A stretch of 14,699 bases of DNA from Polaromonas sp. Lineage in GTDB: Bacteria; Pseudomonadota; Gammaproteobacteria; Burkholderiales; Burkholderiaceae_C. The translations under genes and the position numbers were made by a program. This document shows, one piece after another, positions 8,636 to 14,699 of this stretch. The stretch lies in contig JAHFQQ010000052.1 of NCBI GenBank assembly GCA_023259235.1, positions 1 to 14,699 on the forward strand, read 5' to 3'. The notes beneath the pieces are model-generated. The model worked only from the letters and a program-made list of their open reading frames with translations, was not told the origin of the DNA and did no database searches. Position 1 is the first letter of the stretch, and each line of letters opens with the position of its first letter.

Positions 8636-9728
8636 CTGGATAGTCGGTATAGCCCCTGGCTCCACCGCCGTAAAAAGTGGTTTTATCCGGGACATTCAAT
8701 GGCGCGTTGCGGCGCAGGCGCTCTACCAGATCGGGATTGGCAAGAAAGGTCTTGCCGAAAGCCACCAGGTCAGCACCGTTCGCGATGGCTTTTTCCGCCA
8801 GCTTCCCGTCGTAGCCATTGTTCACCATCCAGGCGCCTTTGCCTCCGGCGGTACGGTAAGCGGTTTTGAGGGCGGCGTAGTCAAACGGGCGCTCTGGCAG
8901 CTCACGCGGGCCGCCGGTAGCGCCTTCAATGATGTGGATGTAGGCCAGATGCAGCGTGGCAAGTTGCCGCACCACATACTCAAACAGCGGCTGCGGATCG
9001 GCGTCGAAGGCGTCATTGGCGGGGGTGACGGGCGACAGACGAATTCCGGTGCGGCCACCGCCCACGGCTCCCGTCACGGCGCGCATCACTTCGAGCAGCA
9101 GGCGGGCGCGGTTCTCGATGCTGCCGCCATAGTCGTCGGTGCGCTGGTTGGAGCCGCTTTTCAGGAACTGGTCAAGCAAATAGCCATTGGCACCGTGAAT
9201 TTCGACACCATCAAAGCCGGCGGTTTCCACTGCGTTGCGGGCCGCGGCCTGGTAGGTATGCACGATACCGGGCAACTCGTCGGCATCAAGCGCGCGCGGC
9301 GCGGAGGTTTCCACAAACGCCGGCACGCCATGCCGGATGAGCACAGTCTTGGTTTTTGCCGTGATGGCGGACGGCGCCACGGGCGGCGCGCCACCGGGCT
9401 GCAATTCGGTGTGTGAAACCCGTCCCACATGCCAGAGCTGCACAATGATCTTGCCCCCCGCATCATGCACCGATTCGGTGACGCGCTTCCAGCCGTCGAG
9501 TTGCTCGGTGCCATACAGGCCGGGCACATCGGCATAGCCCTGGCCTTGCTGGCTGATGGCGGTCGCTTCGGTGATCAGCAGGCCGGCGCTGGCGCGCTGG
9601 GCGTAGTACTCGGCCATCAAGGGTGTTGGAATGGCGTCAGGGGCACGGTTGCGCGTGAGCGGTGCCAGCACGATGCGGTTGGCCAGGCGCAGATCACCCG
9701 CCTGGATCGGGTCAAATAATGTGTACAT
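8622..9728 (-). CDS. Old Yellow Enzyme family ene-reductase (NemA/XenB-like)
   Basis: A 368-residue FMN-dependent flavoprotein that reduces activated C=C bonds, and in relatives nitrate esters or N-ethylmaleimide, with NAD(P)H. Family features: LAPLTRNRA with T25 contacting the flavin, the paired H178 and N181 in EIHGANGYL that bind the substrate, Y183, the YGGSIENRARLLLEV segment at 200-214, and a C-terminal AFGKTFLANPDL phosphate-binding loop. The open frame extends 24 codons further, but MYTLFDPIQ at 9728 is the classical start. No good Shine-Dalgarno is present. It follows the GST gene by 76 bp on the same strand, suggesting a shared role against electrophiles. Its last codons lie in repeat copy 2. 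Confidence 0.94.
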   Translation of the reverse strand: MYTLFDPIQAGDLRLANRIVLAPLTRNRAPDAIPTPLMAEYYAQRASAGLLITEATAISQQGQGYADVPGLYGTEQLDGWKRVTESVHDAGGKIIVQLWHVGRVSHTELQPGGAPPVAPSAITAKTKTVLIRHGVPAFVETSAPRALDADELPGIVHTYQAAARNAVETAGFDGVEIHGANGYLLDQFLKSGSNQRTDDYGGSIENRARLLLEVMRAVTGAVGGGRTGIRLSPVTPANDAFDADPQPLFEYVVRQLATLHLAYIHIIEGATGGPRELPERPFDYAALKTAYRTAGGKGAWMVNNGYDGKLAEKAIANGADLVAFGKTFLANPDLVERLRRNAPLNVPDKTTFYGGGARGYTDYPALSK

Positions 9729-9804
9729 AAAAATTATTTGGGGATAAATGGCTGAATCAAAAGGGCATGGCTGCCAGCGGGCCGGTCCATTTCGGCGCAC
9801 AAGC

Positions 9805-10413
9805 TTACTTGAGCATGCCTTCCTCTTTCATGGCGGCCTGCACGGCGGGTCGCGCAGCGACGCGGGCACGGAAAGCGGTGAGGTTGGCCAGGCCGGAAAT
9901 GTCCACGCCAACATGGGGCGCCCAGCCAGTGATGGTAAAGAGGTAGGGGTCAGCCACGCTGAAGCGCTCGCCCATCAGATAGGCTTTGCCCGCCAGCTCG
10001 CCGTCCAGCCACTTCAGGCGTGACTGCAACCGGTCAATAACCACCGTTTTGTATTCGGCAGGGGTGGCCGGACTGAATAATGGGCTGAACCCTTTGTGCA
10101 GTTCGGTGGCGATGAAATTGAGCCATGACTGCAACTGCGCCCGCGCCACGGTGCCGTTGGCCGGCGCGAGCTGTTTGTCCGGCACCTGGTCGGCGATGTA
10201 CTGCACGATGGCCGGGCCTTCCGTCAGGCGCGTGCCATCGTCAAGCTCGAGCAGCGGCACATAGCCCAGCGGGTTGATCGAGTAGTAGTCGGTGCCGTCT
10301 TCGAGTTTGTGGGTTTTGGTGGGCGCCAGCACATGCTCGAACTTCAGGCCTGACTCGTGCAGCGTGATGTGCGGCGACAGCGAACAGGCGCCGGGGGAGT
10401 AATAAAGCTTCAT
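9805..10413 (-). CDS. Beta-class glutathione S-transferase
   Basis: A 202-residue GST. The N-terminal thioredoxin-like domain starts MKLYYSPGACSLSPHI with C10, the cysteine that characterises the bacterial beta class; H106 in ATELHKGFSP is the second conserved active-site residue. LGYVPLLELDDG contains the cis-Pro and TEGPAIVQYIAD the glutathione-binding turn. FSVADPYLF in the helical domain is the usual N-capping box. It conjugates or reduces electrophiles with glutathione in the cytoplasm. GAGGAT upstream of ATG serves as ribosome binding site. It probably heads a short unit with the ene-reductase downstream. Confidence 0.94.
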   Translation of the reverse strand: MKLYYSPGACSLSPHITLHESGLKFEHVLAPTKTHKLEDGTDYYSINPLGYVPLLELDDGTRLTEGPAIVQYIADQVPDKQLAPANGTVARAQLQSWLNFIATELHKGFSPLFSPATPAEYKTVVIDRLQSRLKWLDGELAGKAYLMGERFSVADPYLFTITGWAPHVGVDISGLANLTAFRARVAARPAVQAAMKEEGMLK

Positions 10414-10471
10414 GGGGTGATCCTCGGAAAGATGACTTGAAAATACCGAACAGCCCCAATGCTAGCCGCAA

Positions 10472-10497
10472 AGCCGATCTTTTGCTGCGATCGGGCT
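10472..10497. repeat. Inverted repeat in the gst upstream region
   Basis: AGCCGATC at 10472-10479 and GATCGGGCT at 10489-10497 can pair with a one-base bulge around a T-rich 9-nt loop. There is no trailing T-run in either direction. It lies about 60 bp before the gst start, where an operator could be, but nothing further supports that. Confidence 0.35.
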
Positions 10498-10520
10498 GTC
10501 ATTGCAGTCTTGCAGGTCTA

Positions 10521-10649
10521 TCAGCCCAGCGCAGCGCGCAGCGCGGTATCGTCCATCGATGTCCGGTTATCCATTACTTCAAGCACGCGCTCGCTGGTAG
10601 CAGCGGCGTTTTGCAATCTGTCCGCGCGAGCGGTTTTGTTCGGCGCCAT
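10521..10649 (-). CDS. Candidate small ORF, 42 residues, unknown
   Basis: Starting at ATG 10649 the minus strand encodes 42 residues beginning MAPNKTARADRLQ and ending MDDTALRAALG. The composition is balanced and helical-looking, with moderate GC at third positions, unlike the Arg/Pro-rich shadow frames around it. The same frame stays open for roughly 27 codons upstream with no ATG, reading through CGHGWFSRAEPAAYLQRR before a stop, so this could equally be the 3' remnant of a longer decayed gene. The ribosome binding site is poor. It is on the same strand as gst, 107 bp upstream. I do not recognise a family and suggest no function. Confidence 0.35.
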   Translation of the reverse strand: MAPNKTARADRLQNAAATSERVLEVMDNRTSMDDTALRAALG

Positions 10650-10815
10650 CCTGCGCTGCAGGTATGCCGCCGGTTCGGCACGGCTGAACCAGCCGTGGCC
10701 GCATAGTCGGGAAGAAGGATGAGGCCGCGCAGCGGATCAGGACTTGCGGAATTTCTTGCAGACTCGCCGCAACGAACCGGCTGGAACCGGAACGGTGCAT
10801 GGTCCGCAGATACCT

Positions 10816-10840
10816 GGAACTTTTTCCCTGGCCGTTCGTT
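10816..10840 (+). promoter_or_regulatory. Candidate ECF-type promoter of the sigma operon
   Basis: GGAAC at 10816-10820 and CGTT at 10837-10840, separated by exactly 16 nt, fit the general ECF -35/-10 pattern (GGAAC...CGT). The same motif with the same spacing lies before the gene at 12479. The position suggests the sigma factor drives its own transcription. The -10 ends only 16 bases before the predicted ATG, so the leader would be very short. Confidence 0.6.
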
Positions 10841-10856
10841 GGTACAGTCAACAGCC

Positions 10857-11411
10857 ATGCGTACGCTCAACCATCTTGAGGACGACGAATGCGTCGCGCG
10901 CGCGCAGCGGGGCGACGGCGTGGCGTTTTCCGAACTGGTGGCACGTTACCAGGACCGCATTTACCGCTTTTTGACGCGCCTCACACGCTCACAGGACGAT
11001 GCAATGGAACTGACGCAAGAGACTTTTTTGAGCGCCTACCAGGCGCTGGAGCGCTGGCGCCCCGATGCGCGTTTCACCTCCTGGTTGTTCCGGATCGCGC
11101 GCAATCATGCTTTTGACTGGTTGCGCCGCAGCAAGCGCGTCGAATTTGTAACGCTGGATGAGGAAGTGTCCGCCCACTTTCCTGCCCAAACACCCGAACC
11201 CGATGCCGCGCTTGAAACCGTGCAGCGCTACCGCGAACTCGAAACCGCGCTGGCGCGGCTGCCCGTCGAGCACCGTGAGATCCTGCTGCTGAGGGAAATC
11301 GAGGAGTTGTCATATGAAGACATTGCGACCGTGCTCAGTCTCAACCCGGGCACCGTCAAGTCGCGCATTGCGCGGGCGCGCGCCGCACTGATGGACAAAT
11401 TAACGCGCTGA
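10857..11411 (+). CDS. ECF-family RNA polymerase sigma factor (RpoE-like)
   Basis: A 184-residue sigma factor with only regions 2 and 4, as in the ECF group. Region 2 spans about 20-92 (AFSELVARYQDRIYRFL, DDAMELTQETFLSAYQ, and FTSWLFRIARNHAFDWLRR, which contacts the -10). Region 4 spans about 128-182, with LPVEHREILLLREIEELSYEDIA and the helix-turn-helix LNPGTVKSRIARARAAL that reads the -35. The frame is open upstream to 10719, but ATG 10857 gives normal family length; no strong Shine-Dalgarno precedes it. The anti-sigma gene follows after 14 bp. Activity is presumably set by release from that protein. Confidence 0.95.
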   Translation: MRTLNHLEDDECVARAQRGDGVAFSELVARYQDRIYRFLTRLTRSQDDAMELTQETFLSAYQALERWRPDARFTSWLFRIARNHAFDWLRRSKRVEFVTLDEEVSAHFPAQTPEPDAALETVQRYRELETALARLPVEHREILLLREIEELSYEDIATVLSLNPGTVKSRIARARAALMDKLTR

Positions 11412-11425
11412 CAGGAGAAATTGCC

Positions 11426-11872
11426 ATGAGCTGCCGCCAACACGATCATGTATCAGCCTATATGGACCACATGATGAAACCCCGAGAGTACGCCCGGTTC
11501 AGCCAGCATTTGCAGGGCTGTCCGGAATGCCGCCGCCAGCTCGATGAATTCACTGCCTTGCGTCAAGGCCTGCGGGAACTGCCGTCGCCGACGCTCGGCT
11601 TTGACCTCGCGTCGCGGCTCGAAGACCGCCTGCGCGCCAGGCCGCGGGGTAGACGGACGCCGCGATGGTTTGGCGCCTGGTCCGGCTTGGTGCCAGCGGG
11701 CGTCGCCGCGGGGATGGCACTGGCCTCGGGTGTATGGCTTGGCGGACTGCTGATGGCCGGTGGCGCCGCCAACACGCCAAGCACCGCGATGGCGCGCGTA
11801 TTCGACCCGGTGCCACCAGGCGGTCTGTGCGCCGCAGCAGAACTTTGCCGCTTGCCGAAGGGAATGCCATGA
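11426..11872 (+). CDS. Zinc-finger transmembrane anti-sigma factor
   Basis: A 148-residue protein. The N-terminal 40 residues hold a ZAS/zf-HC2 anti-sigma domain: HX3CX2C at H28, C32 and C35 (FSQHLQGCPECRRQL) with an upstream CRQHDHVSAYMD segment supplying a further His or Cys ligand. A basic linker (RARPRGRRTPR) leads into one membrane helix at about 88-112, leaving some 36 residues in the periplasm, including C135 and C141. It should hold the sigma factor at the membrane until a periplasmic signal inactivates it. The start is preceded by AGGAGA at 11412-11417. The stop overlaps the sensor gene as ATGA. Confidence 0.88.
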   Translation: MSCRQHDHVSAYMDHMMKPREYARFSQHLQGCPECRRQLDEFTALRQGLRELPSPTLGFDLASRLEDRLRARPRGRRTPRWFGAWSGLVPAGVAAGMALASGVWLGGLLMAGGAANTPSTAMARVFDPVPPGGLCAAAELCRLPKGMP

Positions 11873-12339
11873 ACCGCAATGTCATGTTCAGATGGCTGCT
11901 TGCCATCTCGCTGTCGCTCAACCTCGGCATCGTCGCGGCTGTCGTGATCCACCAGATGCGCACGCCGGAAGCAACCGCTGCGCGGGCGGCGCATCTGAAC
12001 CTGCCGGATTACCTGGCGCTGAACGCTGACCAGCGCGAACACTGGCGGCAACTCGAGCCTAATTTTCTTGACGACATTGCCGCCAACTGGCATGAGATTC
12101 GCCAGCACCGCGAAGCCCTGGTGCGGCATGTTTTTGCCGCAACGCCCGATCGTGCGGCAATCAACGCCGAACAGGCGAGGATCGCCACCCTGCAGGATGC
12201 TCAGCAGCAGCGCGTAATCACGCAACTGCTGGCTGAGCGCGACTTGCTGGATGAGCGCCAGCGCGCCAAGCTGATGGCATTGCTGCTGACCCGCTACGCC
12301 CAGGAAGCCACGGAAGAAGAACTGCTCCACCGCGACTGA
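11869..12339 (+). CDS. Membrane-anchored periplasmic sensor, Spy/CnrX-like (heavy-metal resistance superfamily)
   Basis: A 156-residue protein with one N-terminal membrane helix (about 8-28) and no convincing cleavage site, so it is probably anchored facing the periplasm. The soluble part is a helical hairpin with LTxxQ-like motifs LNADQREHWRQL at 51-62 and LLDERQRAKLMAL at 126-138, the pattern of the Spy/ZraP/CnrX superfamily. In the Cupriavidus cnr system CnrX senses metal and relieves the anti-sigma CnrY. The 4-nt overlap with the anti-sigma gene suggests the same partnership here. Metal ligands are not obvious: several His and Glu occur, but there is no CnrX-like set I can assign, so the signal is unknown. 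The start is ATG 11869; the longer frame upstream overlaps the anti-sigma gene. Confidence 0.8.
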   Translation: MNRNVMFRWLLAISLSLNLGIVAAVVIHQMRTPEATAARAAHLNLPDYLALNADQREHWRQLEPNFLDDIAANWHEIRQHREALVRHVFAATPDRAAINAEQARIATLQDAQQQRVITQLLAERDLLDERQRAKLMALLLTRYAQEATEEELLHRD

Positions 12340-12388
12340 TGCCCGCAGGCACCGGATTCGACAGATTTTCAGAAAAACGCGGATAGCG

Positions 12389-12413
12389 GGAACATTTCAG
12401 GCGGTCAAGCGTT
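12389..12413 (+). promoter_or_regulatory. Candidate ECF-type promoter, second site
   Basis: GGAAC at 12389-12393 and CGTT at 12410-12413 with a 16-nt spacer, the same boxes and spacing as before the sigma gene. It lies 65 nt upstream of the next ATG, in the 139-bp gap after the sensor gene, leaving a normal leader. It would make the downstream gene a target of the ECF sigma factor. Confidence 0.55.
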
Positions 12414-12478
12414 AAGGCAGACAGGCCAGATAAATTCTTGCATGGCCTCGAATCCCTCAACCCCACCTGGAGTACCCC

Positions 12479-12955
12479 ATGAAATTACCCATACTTTTAC
12501 TGCTGAGCGCGACTTTGGCAACGCCCCTTGCCGTGCTGGCCGCCGCGCCCCACGACCACGACAATGCCACGCCACAGAAAATCGAACTCAACGCCGGTAA
12601 AAAATGGGCCACTGATGCCCCGTTGCGCCAGGCCATGGCGGCCATCCGGTCTTCCACCAACCAGCTTCTGCCCGCGGCGCACGCCGGCAAGGCCACGTCA
12701 GCTGACTACGACGCCTTTGGCAAAGAGGTCACGACGCAAGTCGCCTATATCGTGGAAAACTGCAAGCTCGACCCGAAGGCCGATGCGCAACTCCACATCG
12801 TGATTGGCGACATCATGAGCGGCGTGGAAGCGGCTCAGGGCAAGCCCAATGACATGAAACGCGCATCGGGCGTGGTGAAGATCGCGCAAGCCGTCAACAC
12901 CTATGGCAAACATTTCGACCATGCTGGCTGGCAGGCGATCAATTTGCCCCATTGA
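12479..12955 (+). CDS. Small periplasmic protein, unknown (DnrO-like / four-helix bundle)
   Basis: A 158-residue protein with a signal peptide (MKLPILLLLSATLATPLAVLA, cleavage near residues 21-23), then a His/Asp-rich start APHDHDNATP. The mature part is helical: LNAGKKWATDAPLRQAMAAIR, YDAFGKEVTTQVAYIVENCKLDPKA, HIVIGDIMSGV, and a tail with YGKHFDH. The length and helix pattern resemble cytochrome b562/c'-type four-helix bundles, but no CXXCH haem site exists and there is a single Cys (C95). I recall similar betaproteobacterial proteins carrying the label 'DnrO protein', which says little about function. GGAG lies just upstream of the start. The ECF-type motif before it suggests an envelope-stress or metal role. 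Confidence 0.7.
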   Translation: MKLPILLLLSATLATPLAVLAAAPHDHDNATPQKIELNAGKKWATDAPLRQAMAAIRSSTNQLLPAAHAGKATSADYDAFGKEVTTQVAYIVENCKLDPKADAQLHIVIGDIMSGVEAAQGKPNDMKRASGVVKIAQAVNTYGKHFDHAGWQAINLPH

Positions 12956-12961
12956 AGGTGT

Positions 12962-12977
12962 GGCGTGGCACCACGCC
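12962..12977. repeat. Short hairpin after the DnrO-like gene
   Basis: GGCGTGG at 12962-12968 and CCACGCC at 12971-12977 form a tight stem six bases after the stop codon. No T-run follows, so it is at best a weak terminator. The rest of the 100-bp gap to the converging amidase gene shows no gene. Confidence 0.45.
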
Positions 12978-13055
12978 TGATGGAGCGCGCTGCGGTTGAT
13001 TGCCAGAGGAAATAGCGGGCCGACTGGACGCCGGCCTGCAATTTCCGGCCTGTCT

Positions 13056-14156
13056 TCAACGCACCGGCTGGAACCTGAACGGCGCCGCAGGGACGAACTG
13101 GCTGGCTGTATCGCCGGAGTAAATCTGGCCGCCTGCCAGCGTCAGCTTCATGGCCGGGGCCCCCGGCCTGAAATCGAGTCTGGACAGCGGGACCCACAAG
13201 GCATTCATCGTGGTGGCCGAATCAAAGTAGTACACCCTGTTTTTTTGATCCGCGACGACCCGCCAGAGGGTTGACGAAATATTGGGCTGCTTCGGCGTGG
13301 TGATGCCCAGCGGCACGCTGACACTGCGCATGACCCCCGCCACGCTGGCCACGGCCTGATTGGCAAATGACTGGTCCGGCACAGCCTTGATGTAGGCGGG
13401 GTGTGCCTTCTTCGGGATCGCATCGAGCAAAAAGGAAGCCCGCGCATAGCGGTCGGCCGAGCGGTTGGTTCCGGGCAGGAAGACCAGACCGCCAATGTCT
13501 TCCCAGTATTTGTTCAGGGCCAGTTGCTGGTCGTAAGTGGGTGAATTGGTCAGCACCTTGAATTGCTTGCCGTGATGAATCACCAGTTTGCCGTCGATGT
13601 ATTCGAAAACAGCGGAGTCCCCGCTGCTGTCGGAAATTGACAAATGCAGATTGGCCGAACCCCCTTCCTGCATTGGAAGATCGGCGGTTACGACCTGAAA
13701 AGGGTTTTTGCGCAAGGCAGTGACGGCTTCATCGACCGTGGCAAAGTTGTCCAGCAGGTACTGGGCCCACAGGCTGATCGACAAGGCCGGTTTGTCCGCC
13801 TCGCGCTTGCCGTAATCGGACTCCGCAAGGAATAGCAGATTCGCCACCAGACCCTGCTCGTTCATGCCATCCGCAGTTGCAATGTCATAACCCGTGGCCA
13901 CAACGCTGCCGTATCTGGAAACCCATGCGATGGAGTTGGCCCCGGCCGAACCATTGCGCTCAATGCCGCGCGGCAGGACCCACAGGTTCGAGCGCATGTC
14001 CTCCTTCCAGTCCATCGTGCGCCCGGTGATCACCGTGCCGTCTTCGGCGGTGTACAAAGCCCGGGTACAGGCCTGGGCCACCGACAGCGAAGCCACGCCG
14101 ACAGCGGCCGCCAGCAGGGCGCTGGCCAGCAATTTTGATCGCTTGCATTTCATCAT
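13056..14156 (-). CDS. Periplasmic choloylglycine hydrolase-family amidase (linear amide C-N hydrolase)
   Basis: A 366-residue Ntn hydrolase with a signal peptide ending SVAQA-C. The catalytic cysteine is C30: signal peptidase cleavage exposes it as the new N-terminus. Counting from it, R17 and D20 (TGRTMDW) match the family; GMNEQGLVANLL, LTNSPTYDQQL and LPGTNRSADRYARA supply the conserved Asn and Arg. Family enzymes hydrolyse bile-salt amides, penicillin V or N-acyl homoserine lactones; in a betaproteobacterium an acyl-homoserine lactone or another N-acyl amide is more plausible than bile salts, but the substrate cannot be read here. The tandem ATGs at 14156 and 14153 precede the signal peptide; an upstream ATG at 14246 would bury it and lies inside repeat copy 3. 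Confidence 0.88.
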   Translation of the reverse strand: MMKCKRSKLLASALLAAAVGVASLSVAQACTRALYTAEDGTVITGRTMDWKEDMRSNLWVLPRGIERNGSAGANSIAWVSRYGSVVATGYDIATADGMNEQGLVANLLFLAESDYGKREADKPALSISLWAQYLLDNFATVDEAVTALRKNPFQVVTADLPMQEGGSANLHLSISDSSGDSAVFEYIDGKLVIHHGKQFKVLTNSPTYDQQLALNKYWEDIGGLVFLPGTNRSADRYARASFLLDAIPKKAHPAYIKAVPDQSFANQAVASVAGVMRSVSVPLGITTPKQPNISSTLWRVVADQKNRVYYFDSATTMNALWVPLSRLDFRPGAPAMKLTLAGGQIYSGDTASQFVPAAPFRFQPVR

Positions 14157-14225
14157 GAGGCATTTCCCGGGGTTAAGGAACAGGCAGTTTGAACTTTGCA
14201 CAAAATTGATCATTAAACATGCTGC

Positions 14226-14269
14226 CAGCCCTTTAAAACCGGGCATAGTCAGCTATCAAATACATAACG
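14226..14269 (+). repeat. Dispersed 44-nt intergenic repeat, copy 3
   Basis: Third copy: AGCCCTT at 14227-14233, AGCTA at 14251-14255 (again 24 nt), ATA at 14264-14266. It lies in the gap between the GNAT gene 3' end (14295) and the amidase gene start, in the same orientation as the other two. The right half, AGCTATCAAATACATAACG, is AT-rich and lacks the strong palindrome of copy 1. Confidence 0.7.
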
Positions 14270-14294
14270 AAAGGGGCTGCGGGCGGACCCGCCT

Positions 14295-14699
14295 TCACAG
14301 CGCGTGGGTCACCAGCCTGAAATCAGCATCTTCGTCAAACGGCTTGATGACAAAGCCCAGCCCCCTCATGAGCTTGAGCATGCGCGGATTGCCGGCCAGC
14401 ACCAGGCCATCGATCTCGGCCAGCCCTTTGTCGCGCGCCACGTCCATGATGCTGAGCATCAGGCGCGAGCCCAGGCCTTTGCCGTTGAAGTCGTCGGCCA
14501 CCACCAGCGCGAATTCGCAGCTCGACTGATCGGGGTTGGTCACGTAGCGCGACACGCCGACGATGCGTTCCGTCTCGATCATCTCACCGTCCGGCCCGGC
14601 CTTGCGCTCCTTGAACACGGCCACCAGCGCCATTTCGCGGTCGTAGTCGATCAGCGTGAAACGCGCCAGCATGGATGGCGGCAGAGCAACAAGAGACGA
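14295..14699 (-). CDS. GNAT-family acetyltransferase domain, 3' part (Pat-like)
   Basis: The frame is open to the right edge, so 134 C-terminal residues of a longer gene are visible; an internal ATG at 14672 is probably not the true start. The acetyl-CoA loop VVADDFNGKGLGSRLML fits the GNAT motif A (Q/R-x-x-G-x-G/A), followed by LVLAGNPRMLKLMRGLGFVIKPF, the usual final strand and helix. The upstream words MLARFTLIDYDREMALVAV resemble the GNAT domain at the end of PatZ/YfiQ-type protein lysine acetyltransferases, which carry an NDP-forming acyl-CoA synthetase-like region first. Whether that region is present lies outside the window. Confidence 0.85.
   Translation of the reverse strand, partial: SSLVALPPSMLARFTLIDYDREMALVAVFKERKAGPDGEMIETERIVGVSRYVTNPDQSSCEFALVVADDFNGKGLGSRLMLSIMDVARDKGLAEIDGLVLAGNPRMLKLMRGLGFVIKPFDEDADFRLVTHAL

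Larger units (their letters stand above)
10414..10856. other. Divergent intergenic region between gst and the ECF sigma gene
   Basis: This 443-bp stretch separates the divergent GST and sigma genes. It holds a candidate small ORF on the minus strand (10521-10649), a hairpin (10472-10497), a 29-nt sequence resembling the end of the amidase gene (10770-10798) and the ECF-type promoter motif (10816-10840). The other open frames here look like shadows and carry no recognisable family features. Confidence 0.5.

Noticed and set aside
10719..10856. Longer N-terminus for the sigma factor from the ATG at 10719
   Set aside because: It would add 46 non-conserved residues and include the ECF promoter motif within the coding region; family length supports 10857.
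13056..14246. Amidase start at 14246
   Set aside because: It would put 30 residues before the signal peptide and begin inside repeat copy 3.

Overview
The window is a stretch of GC-rich chromosomal DNA that looks betaproteobacterial, most likely Burkholderiales and possibly Comamonadaceae. The reasons are the thiC-thiS-thiG-thiE order behind a TPP riboswitch, the style of the ECF sigma and anti-sigma genes, and an AT-rich AGCTAT-type intergenic repeat that I associate with that family. The assignment is inference; no rRNA or other taxonomic marker is present. Both end genes are cut by the window edges.

Layout. Positions 1-702 hold the 3' part of a ketopantoate reductase gene. Positions 754-1541 hold a FitA/FitB-like (VapBC-type) toxin-antitoxin pair with a 4-nt ATGA overlap. 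An EamA/DMT drug/metabolite transporter (1681-2589) converges on an endonuclease/exonuclease/phosphatase family gene (2684-3589, minus). A 366-bp gap then carries one copy of a dispersed repeat and a strong intrinsic terminator for a Spy/CpxP-like periplasmic protein gene (3956-4513, minus).

The centre (4660-8578) is a thiamine biosynthesis operon: a sigma70-type promoter, a TPP riboswitch, then thiC, thiS, thiG and thiE, tightly spaced. ThiC makes the pyrimidine half; ThiS and ThiG make the thiazole half; ThiE joins them. thiD, thiF, thiO and thiL are not in the window. Converging on it from the minus strand is a probable gst-oye unit: a beta-class glutathione S-transferase and an Old Yellow Enzyme ene-reductase, with a candidate 42-codon ORF upstream on the same strand.

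Positions 10816-12339 form a compact signalling operon: an ECF sigma factor, a zinc-finger transmembrane anti-sigma factor and a membrane-anchored Spy/CnrX-like periplasmic sensor, the last two overlapping by 4 nt. A GGAAC-N16-CGTT motif lies before the sigma gene and again, with identical spacing, before the next gene (12479-12955, a small periplasmic protein). This suggests an autoregulated local envelope or metal-stress regulon. The right end has a periplasmic choloylglycine-hydrolase-type Ntn amidase (minus) and the 3' end of a GNAT-domain gene (minus).

The main non-genic signals are three copies of a 44-nt repeat (3805, 8592, 14226), all in the same orientation with identical internal spacing and each near a gene 3' end; the shared ECF promoter motif; a possible switching helix between the riboswitch and the thiC leader; and a 29-nt near-match (26/29) between the end of the amidase gene and the region before the sigma gene.
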